From: Candidatus Amoebophilus sp. 36-38
Lineage (GTDB): Bacteria; Bacteroidota; Bacteroidia; Cytophagales; Amoebophilaceae
DNA: 40,100 bases
Direction of reading: 5' to 3'
Assembly: GCA_001897825.1 (NCBI GenBank)
Contig: MKUM01000100.1
Span: forward strand, 1 to 40,100
Below, in pieces: positions 35,939-40,100 of the stretch (positions are counted from its first letter, which is position 1; each line of letters starts with the position of its first letter). The position numbers and the translations under genes are program-made. The notes beneath the pieces are model-generated. The model was given only the letters and a program-made list of their open reading frames with translations, did no database searches and had not been told where the DNA came from.

Positions 35939-37081
35939 ATGCAGTTTGCAAACATACCAGGGCATATACAACTGAAAAAACGCCTCATTTATCTGGCAAA
36001 AAGTGGCCAAGTTCCTCATGCACATCTTTTTTGGGGGCCTCCAGGAAGCGCCTCCTTAACATTAGCGATGGCTTTTGCTACTTATCTAAATTGTCATAAT
36101 CAGTTGCCTGAAGATTCATGTGGCCATTGTGGTGCTTGTATTAAAATGGGAAAATTAAATCATCCTGACCTCAAATTTACCTTTCCTATCAATACGACTA
36201 AAACTACTTCCGAATCAGAGATAACCAGTAATAATTTTCTTAAACTGTGGTATCCTTTTCTACAAGAGCAGCCTTATGGAGACATTTCTGATTGGAGCCA
36301 TCATATAGGTGCCGAACACAAACAACTGATTATACCTACAGCAGAAGCTAAGTATATTAGCCAATATCTCAGTTTACAAGCTTTTGAAGGTCCTTATAAA
36401 ATTATTTTGATTTGGTTACCCGAACACTTACATGCTACGGCTGCGAATGCATTACTAAAAATAGTGGAGGACCCGCCTTCACAAACCATATTCTTACTAG
36501 TAAGCATGGCGGCTGACAAGCTTTTAAGTACGCTACGCTCACGTTTACAACAAGTCTTTGTGCCTGCATTTACTGACGAAGCGCTTACACAACTGATTGT
36601 ACAGAAACATCATCTATCGCCCCAAAAATTATCACAAATAGTAGGATTAGCTGAAGGTAATTTAAACAAAGCTTACAAGCTTATAGAGGACACCAAAGTT
36701 GAATTTTTGGAAGAATTTACAAGCTGGATGCGGGCATGTTATGCCCAGGACTTTACTAAACTGATGACACAGGTAGAAAAATTTCAAGAGATACAGAAAG
36801 AAAATCAAAAGAATTTTTTGATCTACTCGTTATACATGATGCGACAGATTCTGCTGGTACAATTTAGAAATGAAAGAATAGTAAGGACTCATGAAACAGA
36901 ACGACAACTAGCTGAGAAATTAGGACAAATTTTAAATTATGATGCTATAAAAAAAATGAATAGCTGGTTAACCGAAGCTCATTATCATATAGAAAGAAAC
37001 CTAAATACCAAGATCCTATTTCTTAATTTATCCTTAAGAATTACACAAATTTTTCAGGCGATTCGGGGAAAATCTGCTTAG
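35939..37081 (+). CDS. holB: DNA polymerase III delta prime (clamp-loader) subunit
   Basis: A 380-aa clamp-loader subunit starting MQFANIPGHIQLKKRL. ATG 35939 lies just after the upstream stop; the earlier in-frame TTG would overlap that gene and is less likely. The AAA+ fold has HAHLFWGPPGSAS, where the Walker A lysine is missing, as in other delta-prime subunits that do not bind ATP. The zinc module follows (CHNQLPEDSCGHCGACIKMGKLNHPDL), then ANALLKIVEDPP, the delta-prime/RuvB-like sensor segment, and LLSTLRSRLQQV. It loads the sliding clamp with DnaX. It is translationally close to the GlmU-like gene. Confidence 0.9.
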   Translation: MQFANIPGHIQLKKRLIYLAKSGQVPHAHLFWGPPGSASLTLAMAFATYLNCHNQLPEDSCGHCGACIKMGKLNHPDLKFTFPINTTKTTSESEITSNNFLKLWYPFLQEQPYGDISDWSHHIGAEHKQLIIPTAEAKYISQYLSLQAFEGPYKIILIWLPEHLHATAANALLKIVEDPPSQTIFLLVSMAADKLLSTLRSRLQQVFVPAFTDEALTQLIVQKHHLSPQKLSQIVGLAEGNLNKAYKLIEDTKVEFLEEFTSWMRACYAQDFTKLMTQVEKFQEIQKENQKNFLIYSLYMMRQILLVQFRNERIVRTHETERQLAEKLGQILNYDAIKKMNSWLTEAHYHIERNLNTKILFLNLSLRITQIFQAIRGKSA

Positions 37082-37151
37082 TCATGTATCCACCTAGTTC
37101 AGATGAATTTGAATTACCAGGCTTTTAAAATTTATTAAATTTAATTGACTA

Positions 37152-37946
37152 ATGAGACAACTAACTCCTGTTGTAGAAAAAATACTGATCCTTAATTTAA
37201 TTGTTTTCTTTGCACATAACCTATTGGGATGGGACCTAGTTGAATTACTAGGCCTTAGATATATCTTCTCTAGTCAATTTAAGCCTTATCAATTCTTAAC
37301 CCATTTATTTGTACATGCTGGCTTCAACCATTTATTCAGCAATATGTTTACACTTATTACATTTGGTCCCATTCTAGAATACAACCTTTCTTCTAAGAGA
37401 TTTCTTTCCTTATATCTAATAACTGGTATAGGGGCAGCTTTACTATATAGCCTCATCTTTTACTTAGAAATAGGAAGATTAGAAAACCTGTATCAAACTT
37501 ATCTAGCTAATCCAAATCCAGAAAATTTTAGCATTTTTTTGCACAAATATCCCAATATCTATAACGTATTTAATAATCTGAATGGGTTTGTTTACGATTT
37601 TTTTCAACATGCAGATAACCCTGCTTACATAGCCAAAAGCAAGACTATCTTAGCACAGTTTTACACATTCAAAATGGACATACCTATTGTAGGGGCTTCA
37701 GGAGCCATATTTGGTATATTAACAGCCTTTGCCATGCTATTTCCAAATGCTAGGTTATCACTCCTATTATTACCTATTCCTATTAAAGCCAAATATTTTC
37801 TCATACTCTATGGGATGTACGAACTATACGCAGGCATTCGGGACAATCCCGCCGATAACGTCGCGCATTTTGCACACCTAGGTGGTATATTATTTGCCTA
37901 CCTCTATATTAAGTGGTACCAAAGGAGCGTATTGAAAAAGGAATAA
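37152..37946 (+). CDS. Rhomboid-family intramembrane serine protease
   Basis: A 264-aa multi-pass membrane protein, with about six transmembrane helices. Rhomboid motifs are the HAGFNHLFSNM box (residues 55-65), the catalytic Ser 183 in GASGAIFG and the catalytic His 242 in AHLGG. These cleave within or near membrane helices of substrate proteins. A soluble loop of about 70 residues (about 106-175) separates the early helices from the Ser helix, longer than in E. coli GlpG. It follows holB by 70 bases on the same strand. The substrate is unknown. Confidence 0.93.
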   Translation: MRQLTPVVEKILILNLIVFFAHNLLGWDLVELLGLRYIFSSQFKPYQFLTHLFVHAGFNHLFSNMFTLITFGPILEYNLSSKRFLSLYLITGIGAALLYSLIFYLEIGRLENLYQTYLANPNPENFSIFLHKYPNIYNVFNNLNGFVYDFFQHADNPAYIAKSKTILAQFYTFKMDIPIVGASGAIFGILTAFAMLFPNARLSLLLLPIPIKAKYFLILYGMYELYAGIRDNPADNVAHFAHLGGILFAYLYIKWYQRSVLKKE

Positions 37947-38351
37947 CCCTCCTTTTCCACAATCTCTCGGCTAAGCCGGGTGGCCGCCTATAGGATAATT
38001 GAAATTTATTTATAATTGCATATACTATTTATCTGTTCCCACGCTCACTAACAAGACTCTTGGATGGCCACGCCTACTGCGTAGGCTCGCCATGACGACA
38101 GAGGGAGGCTAAAGGTAGTTATTAGGAACAAAAGTGAGGCAAAGCACGTTAAGGCAAAAACAAGAATCTGAGGATAGTCATTGCGAGCGCTAGCGAAGCA
38201 ATCCAGGATTTTTTATGGTACTTTATACTTTTTTATACCAAGGCTTTAAATATGGTTAATCATTTTGGATACCACTACTATCTTTCATAATTTAATAAGC
38301 CTACTACTTTAGATAGCTATGCTAAAATGGCTGCCTACTTAGCTTATCTAC
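37947..38351. other. 405-bp intergenic region with palindromic repeats
   Basis: No gene is visible. It holds a small CGGC/GCCG hairpin near 37968-37980 and a nested palindrome at about 38064-38094 (TGGC...GCCTA/TAGGC...GCCA). At 38177-38207 it holds a repeat of the form GTCATTGCGAG...GCGAAGCAATCCAGG, a motif met in intergenic regions of many unrelated bacteria. Confidence 0.65.
38177..38207. repeat. Dispersed palindromic repeat (GTCATTGCGAG ... GAAGCAATCCAGG)
   Basis: The half-sites ATTGC and GCAAT flank the perfect palindrome CGCTAGCG. The phrase is familiar as a high-copy intergenic repeat in diverse genomes; recognition is from general knowledge, not a search. Confidence 0.6.
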
Positions 38352-39593
38352 ATGCGTTATATAGCTGATTTACATGTACACTCCCATTATTCAAGGGCTA
38401 CTAGTAGGACACTCAATCTAGAAACTTTACACCAGTGGGCTACTATCAAAGGCATTCATGTGGTAGGTACAGGAGACTTTACACATCCTAAATGGCTTCA
38501 AGAGCTACAAGAAAAGTTAATTTCAGATGGAAATGGTTTTTACAAGCTTAAAAATCCACCTCCCAGACTTATGTCAGTCCAACCCATCGATATAAGATTT
38601 TGCTTATCTACGGAGGTTAGCTGTATTTATAAGGATGCGAATAAGCTACGCAAAAACCACAGTCTATTATTTGCCCCTGACTTAGAAACGGTAGCAAAGA
38701 TTAATACCAAGCTAAGTAAGATCGGCAACTTAGCGGCTGACGGCAGACCCATTTTAGGCTTATCTGCTAGAAATCTATTAGAAATTGTTTTAGAAGCTTC
38801 AGACCGAGCATACCTCATCCCCGCCCATATTTGGACTCCTTGGTTCTCTGTATTAGGCTCCAAAGCTGGTTATGATAGCGTAGAGATGTGTTTTAAAGAG
38901 CTCACTCCCTATATCTTTGCTTTAGAAACCGGATTATCTTCCGACCCAGCCATGAACAGGCGACTCAGTGCTTTAGATCGATATACGATGGTATCTAATT
39001 CTGATGCCCATTCTCCCAAAAATTTGGGTCGTGAAGCAAATATTTTCGATACAGCTTGTACCTATGATGCCTTGTTTGAAGCGCTAAAAACCCAAAAAGG
39101 GTTTTTAGGAACCTTTGAATTTTTCCCACAGGAAGGAAAATATTATCTGGATGGACATCGGAATTGTGGGATATGTTTTGATCCTTCTATGACCTTAGCT
39201 CATCATGGAATTTGTCCCATATGTGGTAAGCCTCTTACTATTGGAGTGCTACATCGGGTGGTAGATCTAGCTGATCGTGAACAGCCCATCTCGCCTACTG
39301 ATACAACTGGCTTTGAATATATCATCCCACTTCCTGAAATTATAGCAGAGATAAACGGCATAGGAGTGGCTAGCAAAAAGGTACAAAAGCAGTTTGCTCA
39401 CATCATTAAGACCTTTGGCAATGAATTTACTTTTCTCCAAGAAACTCCTATCCAAGATATCAAACAACAGGCAGGCCCCATTTACGCAGAAGCGATTAGC
39501 AGGTTACGCAAGCAACAAGTACTACGTCAACCAGGGTATGATGGAGTGTATGGTACTATTCATCTTTTTCAGCCAGAGGAGCTGAAGCGATGA
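38352..39593 (+). CDS. Endonuclease Q-like PHP-domain protein
   Basis: A 413-aa protein with a PHP-type metal site. DLHVHSHYS at residues 6-14 opens the domain, followed by GTGDFTHP, STEVSCIYK, IPAHIWTPWFSVLGSKAGYDS and MVSNSDAHSPKNLGREAN. A four-cysteine zinc module follows (CGICFDPSM ... GICPICGKPL), then LHRVVDLADRE and a C-terminal helical region with ISRLRKQQVLRQPGYDG. This order matches endonuclease Q (TIGR00375-type), which nicks DNA 5' of deaminated bases such as uracil and hypoxanthine, known from Thermococcales and scattered bacteria. The family call is from motifs; the activity is inferred. Start ATG 38352 is chosen because the catalytic motif begins right after it. No neighbouring repair gene is present. 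Confidence 0.85.
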   Translation: MRYIADLHVHSHYSRATSRTLNLETLHQWATIKGIHVVGTGDFTHPKWLQELQEKLISDGNGFYKLKNPPPRLMSVQPIDIRFCLSTEVSCIYKDANKLRKNHSLLFAPDLETVAKINTKLSKIGNLAADGRPILGLSARNLLEIVLEASDRAYLIPAHIWTPWFSVLGSKAGYDSVEMCFKELTPYIFALETGLSSDPAMNRRLSALDRYTMVSNSDAHSPKNLGREANIFDTACTYDALFEALKTQKGFLGTFEFFPQEGKYYLDGHRNCGICFDPSMTLAHHGICPICGKPLTIGVLHRVVDLADREQPISPTDTTGFEYIIPLPEIIAEINGIGVASKKVQKQFAHIIKTFGNEFTFLQETPIQDIKQQAGPIYAEAISRLRKQQVLRQPGYDGVYGTIHLFQPEELKR

Positions 39594-39629
39594 ACCCATA
39601 CTACTTTAATAACATACAACTAAAAGCTA

Positions 39630-39804
39630 TTAAGTAGGGTTTGCTAATTTTCTCATCCATTCACGCAACTCGGTGGCCCTAACGGATTTGTCATTCCTGC
39701 CACAATCCGCTTGATTAACTTCAGACGTAAACTGAGGTAGTAATTCAGTAAAATAATTAGAAGAAAGCAACGTTCTCCTGTTCGGTTTAACTAGCAATTT
39801 GGAT
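39630..39804 (-). pseudogene. Short open fragment, possibly a gene remnant
   Basis: An open frame of about 57 codons on the minus strand with no ATG start begins right after a stop and ends KLANPT-stop. The sequence (ELLPQFTSEVNQADCGRNDK ... ATELREWMRKLANP) has a protein-like composition, but I cannot name a family. It may be the tail of a lost gene or chance. Confidence 0.25.
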
Positions 39805-39977
39805 TAGTTACTATAAATTCTTTAGCTTTGTAGAGCTAACTTTTAGGTAGCTTGGTAAAGAAGTTATTTTAATTAATTCAACAAGGTTATAACAAATCTA
39901 TATCATCTTTAATATTTTAAACTATTAATTCCTTGCTCTTCTATGTCTATTAATTTGCAAAACTTTAAAAAATATTA

Positions 39978-40100
39978 GACCTTCTGCGAAAATAGATAAG
40001 AAAAGCTGCTAATAAATATAGGGAATGATATCCTGAAGAAGTAAGTTATTTAAAATCCATATTTAATATTAACAATACCAGCTATAATATTGAATCGTAA
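39978..40100. mobile_element. Left end of a MITE or IS sharing the GACCTTCTGCGAAAA terminus, runs off the window
   Basis: GACCTTCTGCGAAAATA matches the left end of the 95-bp element at 22508 exactly; sequence beyond that differs. No matching right terminus appears before the edge, so this may be a full IS or a longer derivative. I see no transposase motif in the 123 bases available. Confidence 0.6.

Noticed and set aside
36000-36060. Missing Walker A lysine in HolB as a sign of decay
   Set aside because: Delta-prime subunits commonly lack a working ATP site, and the zinc module and the rest of the fold are intact.

Overview
The window is AT-rich DNA from a member of the Bacteroidota, most probably an intracellular symbiont close to 'Candidatus Amoebophilus' or a related Amoebophilaceae lineage. 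The lineage is inferred from two things seen together. Housekeeping genes are of Bacteroidota type: GldD, the Bacteroidota LptD, the GlmU-like sugar nucleotidyltransferase, and a TAnnTTTG promoter element before rpsA. Around them lie large proteins with eukaryote-like domains (ankyrin, Sel1, OTU, patatin, LRR), several carrying a near-identical lipoprotein signal ending L-[FL]-L-Q-[SN]-C. Intergenic regions are loose and full of palindromic repeats and decayed insertion elements, as expected of a host-restricted genome.

Layout. 1-202 is the 3' end of pdhB. 228-9143 (minus) holds two giant lipoproteins: a 1577-aa protein with about 34 ankyrin repeats, and a 1274-aa protein joining an OTU protease-like domain, a Sel1-like segment, a patatin phospholipase domain, a short LRR stretch and a basic C-terminus. 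9591-15534 (plus) is a replication and redox block: dnaE, trxA, parE. 16058-20774 (minus) holds a 712-aa lipoprotein with tandem beta domains, a DUF721/DciA protein, tRNA-Leu(CAA), tRNA-Cys(GCA) and rpsA; gldD diverges from rpsA. 21.6-23.4 kb is a scar zone: a Sel1 lipoprotein cut short by an IS-like terminus, a 95-bp MITE, and a decayed Rpn/PD-(D/E)XK gene.

23431-29509 (minus) carries a 2-oxoacid dehydrogenase E2, an MscS channel and LptD. Divergent from LptD are an Amidase_3 peptidoglycan hydrolase and an MlaD/MCE protein, together forming an envelope cluster. 32.1-34.3 kb has a cold-shock protein with its terminator and a second, 576-aa ankyrin protein. 34710-37946 holds a GlmU-like protein, holB and a rhomboid protease. 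38352-39593 encodes an endonuclease Q-like PHP protein. The right edge enters another element with the same terminus as the 95-bp MITE.

How the parts fit (inference): the ankyrin, Sel1 and OTU-patatin proteins form a surface or secreted host-interaction set, while LptD, MlaD, amidase and MscS maintain the envelope facing the host. The strongest candidates for something not yet described are the OTU-patatin fusion lipoprotein, the repeated hairpin family with compensatory changes, and the paired-terminus mini-elements, one of which supplies the stop codon of a host-interaction gene.
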